From: Candidatus Competibacter sp.
GTDB taxonomy: Bacteria; Pseudomonadota; Gammaproteobacteria; Competibacterales; Competibacteraceae
Direction of reading: 5' to 3'
DNA length: 64,000 bases
Assembly: GCA_029624815.1 (NCBI GenBank)
Contig: JARSSH010000036.1
Location: 27,109-91,108, forward strand
Positions 49,519 through 57,499 of this stretch are shown piece by piece (the first letter of the stretch is position 1; every line of letters begins with the position of its first letter). A program made the translations under genes and the position numbers. The notes beneath the pieces were generated by a model. That model was not told the DNA's origin, made no database searches, and saw only the letters and a list, made by a program, of their open reading frames with translations.

Positions 49519-50682
49519 TCACCCCAGCGCCTGCTCCAGATCGGCGACTAGATCCCCGACCTCCTCGATCCCCACCGACAACCGCACCAGGCCGTCGTCG
49601 ATGCCCAGTTCCCGGCGCACCTCCGGCGGCACCGAGGCATGGGTCATGATCGCCGGATGCTCGATCAGGCTTTCCACTCCGCCCAGGCTTTCGGCCAAGG
49701 CGAATACCTGGCAACGGGTCAGAAACCGCGTGACCTCGGCCAGACCGCCGCGCACCACCGCGCCGATCATTCCGCCGAACCGACCGCGCATCTGCCGCCG
49801 GGCCAGTTCGTGCTGGGGATGACTGGGCAGACCGGGATAGATCACCCGCTCGATTTTCGGATGCCGCTCCAGCCAGGCGGCGAGATGCAGAGCATTGGTG
49901 CTGTGACGTTCCATGCGCAGTGCCAAGGTTTTCAGGCCGCGCAGGATCATGAAGCTGTCGAACGGGCTGGCGACCGCGCCGATGGCGTTTTGCAGGTAAC
50001 CCAACCGCTCGGCCAGATCCTTCCCTTGGCACACCGCCACCCCGCCGATGATGTCGGAATGACCGTTCAAGTACTTGGTCGCCGAATGGACGACGATATC
50101 GAAACCGTATTCCAGCGGTCGTTGCGCCCATGGCGTGGCGAAGGTGTTGTCGGCCACCGCGAGGATGCCGCGCGGGCGGGCCACGGCGGCGATCATCTCC
50201 AGATCCACCAGTTTCAGCAGCGGATTGCTGGGCGTTTCGACCCAAATCATCCGCGTTTTCGGCGTCAGCGCCGCTTCCAACGCCGCCCGGTCGCGCAGAT
50301 CGGAGTAGGTGAAACTCAGCCCGGCGCTGCGCCGTCGCACCTGCTCGAACAACCGGCGGCTGCCGCCGTAAATGTCGTCCAGGGCCACGACGTGATCGCC
50401 CGTATCCAGCAATTCCAGCACGGTGGACGTGGCGGCCAGACCCGAGGCGAAGGCAAAACCGGCATCGCCGCCTTCCAGATCGGCCACGCAGCGCTCGTAG
50501 GCGAAGCGGGTGGGATTCTGGCTGCGGGAATACTCGAAACCCCGATGGACGCCCGGACTGGATTGCACGTAGGTCGAGGTGGCGTAAATCGGCGTCACCA
50601 CCGCGCCGGTGGTCGGGTCCGGGGACTGGCCGGCGTGAATGGCGCGAGTGGAGAAACCCTGTGATTGAGAAATGTTGGTCAT
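49519..50682 (-). CDS. Cystathionine gamma-synthase/lyase family PLP enzyme
   Basis: 387-aa Cys/Met metabolism enzyme. PLP motifs: SRSQNPTRFAYERCVADLEGG, FASGLAATSTVL, VVALDDIYGGSRRLFEQV, VETPSNPLLKLVDL and the Schiff-base lysine in VVHSATKYLNGHSDIIGG. The motif set fits both MetB (cystathionine gamma-synthase) and cystathionine gamma-lyase; with no partner genes nearby I do not choose. No SAM riboswitch was seen upstream. Confidence 0.92.
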   Translation of the reverse strand: MTNISQSQGFSTRAIHAGQSPDPTTGAVVTPIYATSTYVQSSPGVHRGFEYSRSQNPTRFAYERCVADLEGGDAGFAFASGLAATSTVLELLDTGDHVVALDDIYGGSRRLFEQVRRRSAGLSFTYSDLRDRAALEAALTPKTRMIWVETPSNPLLKLVDLEMIAAVARPRGILAVADNTFATPWAQRPLEYGFDIVVHSATKYLNGHSDIIGGVAVCQGKDLAERLGYLQNAIGAVASPFDSFMILRGLKTLALRMERHSTNALHLAAWLERHPKIERVIYPGLPSHPQHELARRQMRGRFGGMIGAVVRGGLAEVTRFLTRCQVFALAESLGGVESLIEHPAIMTHASVPPEVRRELGIDDGLVRLSVGIEEVGDLVADLEQALG

Positions 50683-50776
50683 GGATGCAATCTTCGTAAC
50701 GAGAGAAATCAGAGTTTATCCGACTGCGGGTCTCGGCAGGCGCGAAACGCCCATCGCCCGAGCTGACCCCAGTCAT

Positions 50777-51425
50777 TCACCGCGCCGACAGGGGCGGGGG
50801 GTCTTGAAATTCACCTCGGCGGTGGAACCGATGGGCTTGTAGCGATTCAGGCGGGGCATTAATGGGGGGTTCGCCGCTGGTTGTGTCCGGTTCGATGGCG
50901 GCGGTCAGGCGTTCGACGAGCTGGCGCATGTAGATTTCCAGGCCCAACTCGCAGGGATGGCAACCCCGGAAATCCACCTTGCGGGCGATGTGCTCGTCCA
51001 CGATGCGATAAACCTGTGGAAAAAGTTGATGGCGACCCTGAAGCCTGAGTTTCGGCGTCGCGCCCTCAATGCCTTCGGTCAGCGCGATCGTCACCAGTCG
51101 GGCAAGCTTGAAGAACTGGATGGTCTGCGGGTGGATGCTTGCGTAATAGGCTTGTCGATCCTGGGTGGCGGTATCGAAGCCGCCAGCCACCGACGGATTG
51201 TCGAGTTGATAACCCACTTGCGGTTTGACGAACACCGCCGTGGGCGTCGCGTCGGGTGTTCTTGATCGGTTGGGGGCGTTGGACTTATCTTGGTTTCCAC
51301 TGGGTAATCAGTCTGTGCGTGGATCTGGTCGGCGGCGGCTTTGGCCTGGGCATCTTCGGGTTTTTGGTGGCGCTCCGCGAACTGGAGAAGATCGAGGAAC
51401 AGAACGGTTTTGGATTGGAGTCAAT
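50777..51425 (-). pseudogene. Remnant of a type III restriction (helicase/nuclease) subunit
   Basis: Minus-strand coding pieces in successive frames: SKTVLFLDLLQFAERHQKPEDAQ (51420-51240 region), then AVFVKPQVGYQLDNPSVAGGFDTATQDRQAYY through LVERLTAAIEPDTTSGEPP (51240-50860), then, after another shift near 50860, LMPRLNRYKPIGSTAEVNFKTPRP. The last piece matches the C-terminal part of BPTD_3080/type III Res proteins (L.P.L..Y..-GST..V.F.T.RP). At least two frameshifts and loss of the helicase part make it non-functional. No mod gene is present. Confidence 0.6.
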
Positions 51426-51446
51426 CGCAAGAGAGGATGAAGTGTT

Positions 51447-51752
51447 GTGTCCATATTCAACTTGATTAAATCGTTGAAGTCCTGGTTCACCGTTGACCGG
51501 TCTTGGGCGCACCTGCGACCCTCGATTAAGGCGCTGCGCACGCCGCCCTACGATCTGGCGGCGCTGGCGGCGTTAGACGATGAACTGACGAGGAGCCACC
51601 AGGAAATGCCGCTGAGCCTGCTGTGGCGGATCTGGCGACTGGCGGAAAAAGCCCAGACCCGACCCGGCGAGCCGGCGGCGAACCGGCTCATTGATGAGAT
51701 CGTGAGGAGCGCGACTTGGGAGGTGCAAAGCCGTTCCATGCGGGGAGTATGA
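51447..51752 (+). CDS. Hypothetical protein, helical
   Basis: GTG-start ORF of 101 codons: MSIFNLIKSLKSWFTVDRSWAHLRPSIKALRTPPYDLAALAALDDELTRSHQEMPLSLLWRIWRL. The sequence looks like folded helical protein rather than noise. A preceding plus-strand frame (51256-51465, with YLGFHWVISLCVDLVGGGFGLGIFGFLVALREL) overlaps it by 19 bp but conflicts with the restriction remnant on the other strand, and I cannot decide which is real. Confidence 0.4.
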   Translation: MSIFNLIKSLKSWFTVDRSWAHLRPSIKALRTPPYDLAALAALDDELTRSHQEMPLSLLWRIWRLAEKAQTRPGEPAANRLIDEIVRSATWEVQSRSMRGV

Positions 51753-51780
51753 GGAAAAAAATTCGGCGTATAGGGGTTGC

Positions 51781-52053
51781 TCAGCGGTAACCCGGCAGAC
51801 CGCGGCCCCAGCGCGCCAGCCAGCCTCGCAAACTCCCAGCCGGACGCCGTACCTGGATATGCATCGTGCGCCCGAGTTCGTCAAATTCGCTTTCCATGGC
51901 GCGGGCCAGTTCATGCAGGGCGGGGGTGGGTTCGGGGACGGTCAAGGTAATGAAGGCTTCGCCGGGCAGTCCGGTGATCGCGCCCCGCAGGTCCGGCGCG
52001 TGGCCGTGGGTTTTGAAAGCGTCGAGAACGTAGTCGAGTAAATCAGCGGTCAT
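51781..52053 (-). CDS. Small protein translationally coupled to fcl
   Basis: 90 aa: [42 protein letters not shown] then [25 protein letters not shown] and a basic tail [13 protein letters not shown]. Its start overlaps the fcl stop by 4 bp (ATGA), a strong sign of genuine translation. No family recognised; small alpha+beta domain predicted. Confidence 0.6.
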   Translation of the reverse strand: MTADLLDYVLDAFKTHGHAPDLRGAITGLPGEAFITLTVPEPTPALHELARAMESEFDELGRTMHIQVRRPAGSLRGWLARWGRGLPGYR

Positions 52054-53099
52054 CGCGGATCTCCCGCCGCGCTTTCCGCGACATACCAGTCATAGGTGAT
52101 TTTGAGGCCGGCCGGCAGATCGATCCGAGCGCGCCAGCCCAGATTGGCCAAGCGCGAGACATCCAGCAATTTTTGCGGGGTGCCATCGGGTTGGGTCGGG
52201 TCGAAGGCGATCGCACCGTCATAGCCCACCACCCGCGCGATCTGTTCAGCCAGTTCGCGGATGGTCACATCCGCGCCGATCCCGATATTGACCAGGGCCG
52301 TCGAATCGGTGTGCAGGCCGATATGGATGCAGGCCGCGGCCATGTCGTCGACGTGCAGAAATTCGCGCCGGGGTGTACCGCTGCCCCACAGCACGACGCG
52401 CGGCGGCGCCGGGGCGTGCGGGGGGATGCCCAGCGCCTGCTGAATGTCCTCGGGGATCGGGCCGAAGCGGGCGGCGTCGCGGGCGATGCCGGCCCAGTCG
52501 CTGGCCTGGGCGAGTTTTGCCAGATGAAACTTGCGGATCAGTGCCGGCAGAACGTGGGAATTTTGCAGATCGAAGTTGTCGCCGATCCCGTAGAGATTGG
52601 TCGGCATGACCGGGACGAACGAGGTTCCATATTGCCGGTTGTAGGCATCGCACATTTCCACCCCGGCGATCTTGGCGATGGCGTAGGGGGCATTGGTCGG
52701 CTCCAGCGGCCCGGTGAGTAGCGCATCCTCCGAGATGGGCTGGGGAGCGAGCTTGGGGTAAATACACGAACTGCCGAGAAAGATCAGCCGCTGGACGCCG
52801 GCGAGATACGCTGGTTGAAAGATGTTGGCCTGGATCATCAGGTTTTCATAGATGAACTGGGCGCGATAGACATTGTTGGCGTGGATGCCGCCGACCTTGG
52901 CCGCCGCCAGGAATACGCAATCCGGACGTTCCTCGGCGAAGAACCGGGCCGTCGCGGCCTGATTCAGGAGATCCAACTCGGCGTGGGTACGCAGCACCAG
53001 GTTGTGATAGCCCTGAGCGCGCAGGGTGCGCACCAGCGCGGAGCCAACCAGGCCGCGATGGCCGGCGACGTAGATTTTAGCGTCGTGAGAAATCGTCAT
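52050..53099 (-). CDS. fcl: GDP-L-fucose synthase
   Basis: Extended SDR epimerase/reductase (349 aa, also wcaG) converting GDP-4-keto-6-deoxymannose to GDP-L-fucose. Nucleotide loop [11 protein letters not shown], the [13 protein letters not shown] segment, [30 protein letters not shown] with catalytic Ser/Cys, and YAIAKIAG (YxxxK). The family usually has ~320 aa; an insertion around residues 205-240 ([23 protein letters not shown]) accounts for the extra length. Pairs with gmd just upstream. Confidence 0.95.
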   Translation of the reverse strand: MTISHDAKIYVAGHRGLVGSALVRTLRAQGYHNLVLRTHAELDLLNQAATARFFAEERPDCVFLAAAKVGGIHANNVYRAQFIYENLMIQANIFQPAYLAGVQRLIFLGSSCIYPKLAPQPISEDALLTGPLEPTNAPYAIAKIAGVEMCDAYNRQYGTSFVPVMPTNLYGIGDNFDLQNSHVLPALIRKFHLAKLAQASDWAGIARDAARFGPIPEDIQQALGIPPHAPAPPRVVLWGSGTPRREFLHVDDMAAACIHIGLHTDSTALVNIGIGADVTIRELAEQIARVVGYDGAIAFDPTQPDGTPQKLLDVSRLANLGWRARIDLPAGLKITYDWYVAESAAGDPR

Positions 53100-53108
53100 G
53101 AGCCTTTA

Positions 53109-53129
53109 CCTTGAACCTTGAACCTTGAA
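53109..53129. repeat. Three tandem copies of CCTTGAA between gmd and fcl
   Basis: A 7-bp unit is repeated three times (TTCAAGG on the coding strand) in the 32-bp spacer, ending 10 bp before the fcl start. Changes in copy number by slippage would shift the distance between the gmd stop and the fcl ribosome-binding region. Confidence 0.7.
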
Positions 53130-53131
53130 CC

Positions 53132-54220
53132 TCATTCATCCGGGCGATGGACGTCGAAGCCGTGGGTTTGGCAGAGCTGATCGCGTTGCGCTTCCTGAAG
53201 ATCGGTCTCGATCATGGTTTTCACCAGTTCGGGGAAACGGATCCGCGGTTCCCAGCCCAGTACCGTTTTGGCCTTGGCCGGGTCGCCGAGCAGGAAATCG
53301 ACCTCGGTGGGCCGAAAGTAGCGGGGATCGATGCGTACCCGTACCTGACCGGTGCGCACATCCCGGCCGACTTCATCCACACCGGTTCCGCTCCATTCGA
53401 TCGAACAGTGGAGTGCCTGAAAGGCCCGTTCGACGAATTCGCGCACGGTATGGGTTTCGCCCGTGGCGATGACGTAGTCGTCAGGCATTTCCTGTTGCAG
53501 CATCGACCACATGGCGCGCACGTAATCCTGGGCATGGCCCCAGTCGCGCTTGGAATCCAGGTTGCCCAGATATAGGGTTTGCTGCGTTCCCAGGTGGATA
53601 CGGGCGACGGCGCGGGTGATTTTTCGGGTGACAAACGTTTCGCCACGAATCGGGGATTCATGATTGAACAAGATGCCATTGCTGGCATGGAGACCGTAGG
53701 CTTCCCGATAGTTGACGGTGATCCAATAAGCGTAAACCTTGGCGGCGCCGTAAGGGCTACGCGGGTAGAAGGGCGTGGTTTCCTTTTGGGGAATTTCCCG
53801 CACCATGCCAAACATTTCACTGGTGGAGGCTTGGTAGAAGCGGGTTTTCCGCTCCAGGCCCAGAATGCGCATGCCTTCCAGCAGCCGCAAGGTGCCCAGC
53901 GCATCGGAATTGGCGGTGTATTCCGGGGTTTCAAAGGAGACGGCGACATGGCTTTGGGCGGCGAGGTTGTAGATTTCGTCGGGCTGGACCTGCTGAATGA
54001 TGCGAATCAGGTTGGTGGCATCGGTCAGGTCGCCGTGATGCAGGATGAACCGCCGCTCGGTTTCGTGGGGATCCTGGTAGAGGTGGTCGATGCGCTGGGT
54101 GTTGAACAACGAGGCGCGGCGTTTGATGCCGTGGACGGTGTAACCCTTTTCCAGTAGGAATTCGGCCAGATACGCGCCGTCCTGGCCGGTGATGCCGGTG
54201 ATAAGTGCGGTTTTGGGCAT
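53132..54220 (-). CDS. gmd: GDP-mannose 4,6-dehydratase
   Basis: Extended SDR dehydratase (362 aa) making GDP-4-keto-6-deoxy-D-mannose. [20 protein letters not shown] (NADP loop), [48 protein letters not shown] with catalytic Thr/Ser-Glu and Yxxx[22 protein letters not shown] and the C-terminal [12 protein letters not shown] are all diagnostic. Supplies substrate to Fcl for fucose or to a rhamnose branch. Confidence 0.97.
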   Translation of the reverse strand: MPKTALITGITGQDGAYLAEFLLEKGYTVHGIKRRASLFNTQRIDHLYQDPHETERRFILHHGDLTDATNLIRIIQQVQPDEIYNLAAQSHVAVSFETPEYTANSDALGTLRLLEGMRILGLERKTRFYQASTSEMFGMVREIPQKETTPFYPRSPYGAAKVYAYWITVNYREAYGLHASNGILFNHESPIRGETFVTRKITRAVARIHLGTQQTLYLGNLDSKRDWGHAQDYVRAMWSMLQQEMPDDYVIATGETHTVREFVERAFQALHCSIEWSGTGVDEVGRDVRTGQVRVRIDPRYFRPTEVDFLLGDPAKAKTVLGWEPRIRFPELVKTMIETDLQEAQRDQLCQTHGFDVHRPDE

Positions 54221-54262
54221 GAGATGGAAAACCTCGGAGGGTCAGGGGATGAGTCTGGAATG

Positions 54263-55036
54263 TTAGCCTCTCGCTTTGAACTTCTGTCGCAGCACATGCC
54301 AGAGGAAAATCGGCGCGGAAACGCCCATTCGTCGCCATAAACGCCGAGGTTGTTGCAGCAGGCGCGGCAGCCATTCCAGCCCCAAGCGCTGAAACACCGG
54401 ATGCGAGCGCTTGACCCTTCCGGTGTAGAAGTCGAACACCGCGCCGATCGCGGCAGCGAATTTGACATTCAGTTGGGCGTGGTGCTGGTGCAGCCATTTT
54501 TCCTGTTTCGGGGCGGTCATGCCGACCCAGAGCACATCGGGCGCGGCGGCGTTGATGGCGGCGATCATGGCCTGGTTATCGTCGGGGGAAAATTCGGCTT
54601 TGAAGGGCGGGGAATAGGCGCCCGCGATCTGGAGATTGGGATAGTCTCGCGCCAGACGTTGGCGAATGGCCGCCAGGGTGTCCTCGGTGGAACCGAGGAA
54701 GAAGACGCGATAGCTGCCGGCCTGATTTAACGCGACCTGCACGTCGCGGAAGATATCGCTGCCGGTGACCCGTTCACGGATCTGGCCACCCAATAGCTTC
54801 GAGGCGAGGACGATCCCGGCGCCATCGGGGATCAGCCAGTCCGCGGCGTGCAGCGCCTGGACGAACGGCGGGTCATCGAGGGAAACCGCGTAGGAGTGTG
54901 GATTCAGGCAGGCCAGCCAGCGGCAGGGCGCGTCCGGCCGCGCCTGTTTGATCCAGGCCACCACATCGGCGATACAGGCCGAGAGGTTCTGCGCGCCTAC
55001 CGCGTAACCGGCAATATTTTCAACCGGCCGATTCAT
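54263..55036 (-). CDS. WecG/TagA/CpsF family glycosyltransferase
   Basis: 257-aa GT26 enzyme, e.g. transferring ManNAc(A) to a lipid-linked sugar. Core motifs: RWLACLNPHSYAVSLDDPPFVQALHAADWLIPDGAGIVLASKLLGG, FFLGSTEDTLAAIRQRLARDYPNLQIAGAYSPPF and VLWVGMTAPKQEKWLHQHHAQLN-GAVFDFYTG. Start MNRPVENIAGYAVGAQ is supported by AGGAG nine bases upstream. A second, broken copy lies at 55.8-56.5 kb. Confidence 0.93.
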   Translation of the reverse strand: MNRPVENIAGYAVGAQNLSACIADVVAWIKQARPDAPCRWLACLNPHSYAVSLDDPPFVQALHAADWLIPDGAGIVLASKLLGGQIRERVTGSDIFRDVQVALNQAGSYRVFFLGSTEDTLAAIRQRLARDYPNLQIAGAYSPPFKAEFSPDDNQAMIAAINAAAPDVLWVGMTAPKQEKWLHQHHAQLNVKFAAAIGAVFDFYTGRVKRSHPVFQRLGLEWLPRLLQQPRRLWRRMGVSAPIFLWHVLRQKFKARG

Positions 55037-55101
55037 TGTTTGTCTCTCCTGTCTTGGCGGAGGGCATGATGGATCAAATGTCAAATGCACCGGCAAAAAG
55101 G

Positions 55102-55117
55102 GCTTGCTTCTGCAAGC
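55102..55117. promoter_or_regulatory. Inverted repeat upstream of hicAB, possible operator
   Basis: GCTTGC-ttct-GCAAGC lies 23 bp before the hicA start, between the divergent wecG-type gene and hicAB. Position fits an autoregulatory HicB operator; the role is inferred only. Confidence 0.4.
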
Positions 55118-55139
55118 AGTTAATGATTGCATACTTTTC

Positions 55140-55394
55140 ATGAAAGCCAAACACGCTAAAACCGTGCAAGCCATCTTCGCCAGGCCGACTACGGCCACGC
55201 TGGAATGGGCGCGGATCGAGGCGTTGTTGATCTCGCTGGGTTGCCGGGTGATCGAAGGACGCGGATCAAGGGTGCGGTTCGAGTTGAACGGACGGATCGT
55301 GGCTTTTCACCGCCCCCACCCGGCCAAAGAGGCCAAACCGTATCAAGTCGAGCAGGCGCGGGACTTTCTCACCGCCATCGGAGTGAATCCATGA
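55140..55394 (+). CDS. hicA: HicA-family mRNA interferase toxin
   Basis: 84-aa double-stranded-RNA-binding-fold toxin: MKAKHAKTVQAIFARPTTAT...IEALLISLGCRVIEGRGSRVRFELNGRIVAFHRPHP, where the GSR-F and FHRPHP segments include the catalytic His. ATG at 55140 is preferred over an earlier in-frame TTG. The stop overlaps hicB by 4 bp. Confidence 0.9.
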   Translation: MKAKHAKTVQAIFARPTTATLEWARIEALLISLGCRVIEGRGSRVRFELNGRIVAFHRPHPAKEAKPYQVEQARDFLTAIGVNP

Positions 55395-55717
55395 ACACGT
55401 TGACCTATCAGGGCTACACGGCCCGCATCGAGTTTGACGACCGCGACAACCTCCTCGTCGGCCGGTTGCTCGGGATCAAAGACCTTGTGGGGTTCCACGC
55501 CGACAATGTCGCCGATTTGCGGTTGGCCTTCGAGGAAGCGGTGGATGACTACCTGGAAGCGTGCGAAAAAGTTGGAAAGTCACCCGAGAAACCCTATTCC
55601 GGCAAACTGATGTTGCGGGTGCCGCCCGAGGTTCATGCCCATGCGGCGCTGATGGCCGAGGTTCACGGTAAGAGCTTGAATCAATGGGCGGCGGAGGTGC
55701 TGGGAAATGCGCGCTAA
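55391..55717 (+). CDS. hicB: HicB-family antitoxin
   Basis: 108 aa with the partial RNase-H-like N-terminal domain (YTARIEFDDRDNLLVGRLLGIKDLVGFHADNVADLRLAFEEAVDDYLEAC) and a ribbon-helix-helix C-terminus (GKLMLRVPPEVHAHAALMAEVHGKSLNQWAAEVL) for DNA binding. Neutralises HicA and represses the operon. Its last ~100 bp are duplicated at 57871-57979. Confidence 0.9.
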   Translation: MNTLTYQGYTARIEFDDRDNLLVGRLLGIKDLVGFHADNVADLRLAFEEAVDDYLEACEKVGKSPEKPYSGKLMLRVPPEVHAHAALMAEVHGKSLNQWAAEVLGNAR

Positions 55718-55843
55718 TGGCTAATCGCCGCTCTTACCCTTGCTCGCCGCCAAGATCGCTCATTCCCCCCCCGCCGCAAGCAGCGGGGCAGCCTGAGCGT
55801 TTTTCGCCCAAAAAGAACACCCGATAGCCGCCCAGGCGATTCA

Positions 55844-55991
55844 TACCGTTTCTCAATAGATTTTATGATTCAGAGGGGTAGGGCGGGTTAGGGCGTCGGC
55901 CCGTAACCCGCCGATTTGATTGTGACTTCGGCGGGTTACGCTGCGCTAACCCGCCCTACGCGGGAAATATAAAACTTACCGGGAATTGGTA
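55844..55991. mobile_element. 148-bp MITE, copy 1
   Basis: Begins TACC and ends GGTA, with imperfect ~23-bp terminal inverted repeats and inner perfect stems (GTAGGGCGGGTTAG/CTAACCCGCCCTAC and GTAACCCGCCGA/TCGGCGGGTTAC). Flanked by 3-bp direct repeats TCA (55841-55843 and 55992-55994). Sequence identical to copy 2 at 56632-56779. Interrupts the wecG-type pseudogene. No transposase is encoded. Confidence 0.9.
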
Positions 55992-56302
55992 TCAGTTCCA
56001 TTTGCACGTCGCGAAAGATGTCGCTGCCGGTGATCCGCTCGCGAATCTGGCCACCCAACAGTTTCGAGGCGAGGACGACGATGCCGGCGCCATCGGGGAT
56101 CAGCCAGTCGGCGGCGTGCAGGGCTTGGGCGAACGGCGGGTCATCGAGGGCGACCGCGTAGGAATGGGGATTGAGACAGGCCAGCCAGCGGCACGGCCTG
56201 TCGGGCGTGGCCTGTTTGATCCAGGCCACCACATCGGCGATGCAGGCCGAGAGGTTCTGCGTGCCTACCGCGTAACCGGCAATATTTTCAGTCGGAGGAC
56301 TC

Positions 56303-56478
56303 CTCACCACCTATCAGTTCACAAAATCGCCGATTCGACGAGAGAGATTCTGTAGGGGCAGGCCCCTGTGCCTGCCCGGTTCGCCTGTGGGTGGTTGCTC
56401 CAGACGGGGCGCCCACAGGGGGGCGCCCCTACAAAATGCACGGCAACCGTTTTTTGGAGTCAACTGATAGGTGGTAAG
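56303..56478. mobile_element. 176-bp MITE of a second type
   Basis: Perfect 14-bp terminal inverted repeats ACCACCTATCAGTT/AACTGATAGGTGGT, extendable by three bases with one mismatch, around a core with TGTAGGGGC...GCCCCTACA. It is flanked by a 10-bp direct repeat CGGAGGACTC (56293-56302 and 56479-56488), the expected target duplication. Inserted between codons at the very start of the wecG-type pseudogene. Confidence 0.87.
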
Positions 56479-56525
56479 CGGAGGACTCATAGCAGAACCA
56501 ACCGTTAATGATTTCGGTGTATTGT

Positions 56526-57165
56526 CTACTGGCTTGTATCGGGGTTCTCCTGACATGACATGGCTTCGGGTTCCGGGTCTTGCCAGGGATTGACCACGGG
56601 CACGGTCAAATCCTGGAAATGCTGGATGTTATACCGTTTCTCAATAGATTTTATGATTCAGAGGGGTAGGGCGGGTTAGGGCGTCGGCCCGTAACCCGCC
56701 GATTTGATTGTGACTTCGGCGGGTTACGCTGCGCTAACCCGCCCTACGCGGGAAATATAAAACTTACCGGGAATTGGTATTACGAGTCGCCAAGGTCGCA
56801 TACCGCGCCTGCGCAATGCCTGCAATCAGGGTATCCCGAATGTCCACCGTGCGCCCGGTGCGTTGCCGTTCTGCCGCCAGCAGGGCGGCGCGGGCAGCGG
56901 CGGCGCTGTCGAGCGGGAGCACCCGGTTGTTCAGTTCTACGTCCAGTAGATGGGCAAAGGCGGTTTCCAGGGCGTGCCGTCGTCGTCCATCGGGTAACAG
57001 GGATAGCCCAAGGCGGGTTTCAAACAGGGTGATGGTGGTGATCCAGATGGCATCCGCGGTATGGCCGCGCTGCCGCAGCAGGTCGCGTTCGGCTTCGAAT
57101 ACCTGGTTTTCGCCCAAAGGCACGGCGGAGCCGTAGTCGTTGTGGGCGAGCAGGATGTTCGGCAT
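56526..57165 (-). pseudogene. Chimera of glycosyltransferase start and PIN toxin (vapC), cut by MITE
   Basis: Starts MPNILLAHNDYGSAVPLGENQ and continues to LLRQRGH, a copy of the first ~35 codons of the glycosyltransferase at 58637-59851. It then switches in frame to ADAIWITTITLFETRLGLSLLPDGRRR...VLPLDSAAAARAALLAAERQRTGRTVDIRDTLIAGIAQARYATLATRN, a PIN-domain toxin lacking its first ~30 residues. A MITE splits the end; after it the frame resumes as IQHFQDLTVPVVNPWQDPEPEA to a TAG at 56526. Confidence 0.85.
56632..56779. mobile_element. 148-bp MITE, copy 2
   Basis: Identical to copy 1 (55844-55991), same orientation, flanked by the 3-bp direct repeat TTA (56629-56631 and 56780-56782). It interrupts the vapC part of the chimeric pseudogene between ATRN and IQHFQ. 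The TNA target and 3-bp duplication fit the IS1031 subgroup of IS5; this assignment is an inference. Confidence 0.9.
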
Positions 57166-57200
57166 GGGTTTTGGGCGGGCGTGGTTGGGCGTATAGTTTT

Positions 57201-57220
57201 TAATCTTACCTAATCTTACC
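57201..57220. promoter_or_regulatory. Direct repeat TAATCTTACC x2 upstream of vapB
   Basis: Two perfect tandem copies of a 10-bp unit end 12 bp before the vapB start, in the divergent promoter region with the chimeric pseudogene. Good candidate for an AbrB-type antitoxin operator; not proven. Confidence 0.5.
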
Positions 57221-57232
57221 GAGAGGTTCGTC

Positions 57233-57499
57233 ATGGAAACCACCCGTCTTTCGAGCAAAGGCCAAATCATCTTGCCGAAATCGGTTCGCGATGCTTACCA
57301 CTGGATGCCGGGGACCGAATTCGAGGTCGAGCAACGGCCGGAAGGGGTTTTGTTGCGCCCGAAAAAGCGTTTCGCCACCACCCACATCGGCGATGTCGTG
57401 GGTTGTACCGGTTACCGAGGCCCCGCCCAGTTGCTGGAAGAAATGGAAGCGGCCATCGCCCAGGGCGTGAGCGAACGACATGCTCGCGGTCGATACTAA
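57233..57499 (+). CDS. vapB: AbrB/SpoVT-type antitoxin (VapB)
   Basis: 88 aa: METTRLSSKGQIILPKSVRDAYHWMPGTEFEVEQ is a textbook swapped-hairpin AbrB DNA-binding domain. The C-terminal half (GYRGPAQLLEEMEAAIAQGVSERHARGRY) would bind the toxin. GAGAGG lies six bases before the ATG. Overlaps vapC by 20 bp. Confidence 0.9.
   Translation: METTRLSSKGQIILPKSVRDAYHWMPGTEFEVEQRPEGVLLRPKKRFATTHIGDVVGCTGYRGPAQLLEEMEAAIAQGVSERHARGRY

Larger units (their letters stand above)
55800..56490 (-). pseudogene. Second wecG/tagA copy, broken by two MITEs and 3'-truncated
   Basis: Reads, from ATG at 56490, MS-PPTENIAGYAVGTQNLSACIADVVAWIKQATPDRPCRWLACLNPHSYAVALDD, parallel to the intact gene at 54263-55036. A 176-bp element sits just after the start codon and a 148-bp element after FRDVQMEL. 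Beyond the second element the frame resumes as NRLGGYRVFFLGE, matching NQAGSYRVFFLGS of the intact gene, then similarity ends. So only the N-terminal ~40% exists and it is interrupted twice. Confidence 0.88.

Noticed and set aside
50683..50776. Possible SAM riboswitch upstream of the MetB-type gene
   Set aside because: The leader is under 100 bp and lacks the conserved SAM-I or SAM-II core as far as I can fold it by eye.
53900..54500. tRNA or attachment site flanking the glycan island
   Set aside because: No cloverleaf or integrase gene was found around the island borders inside the window.
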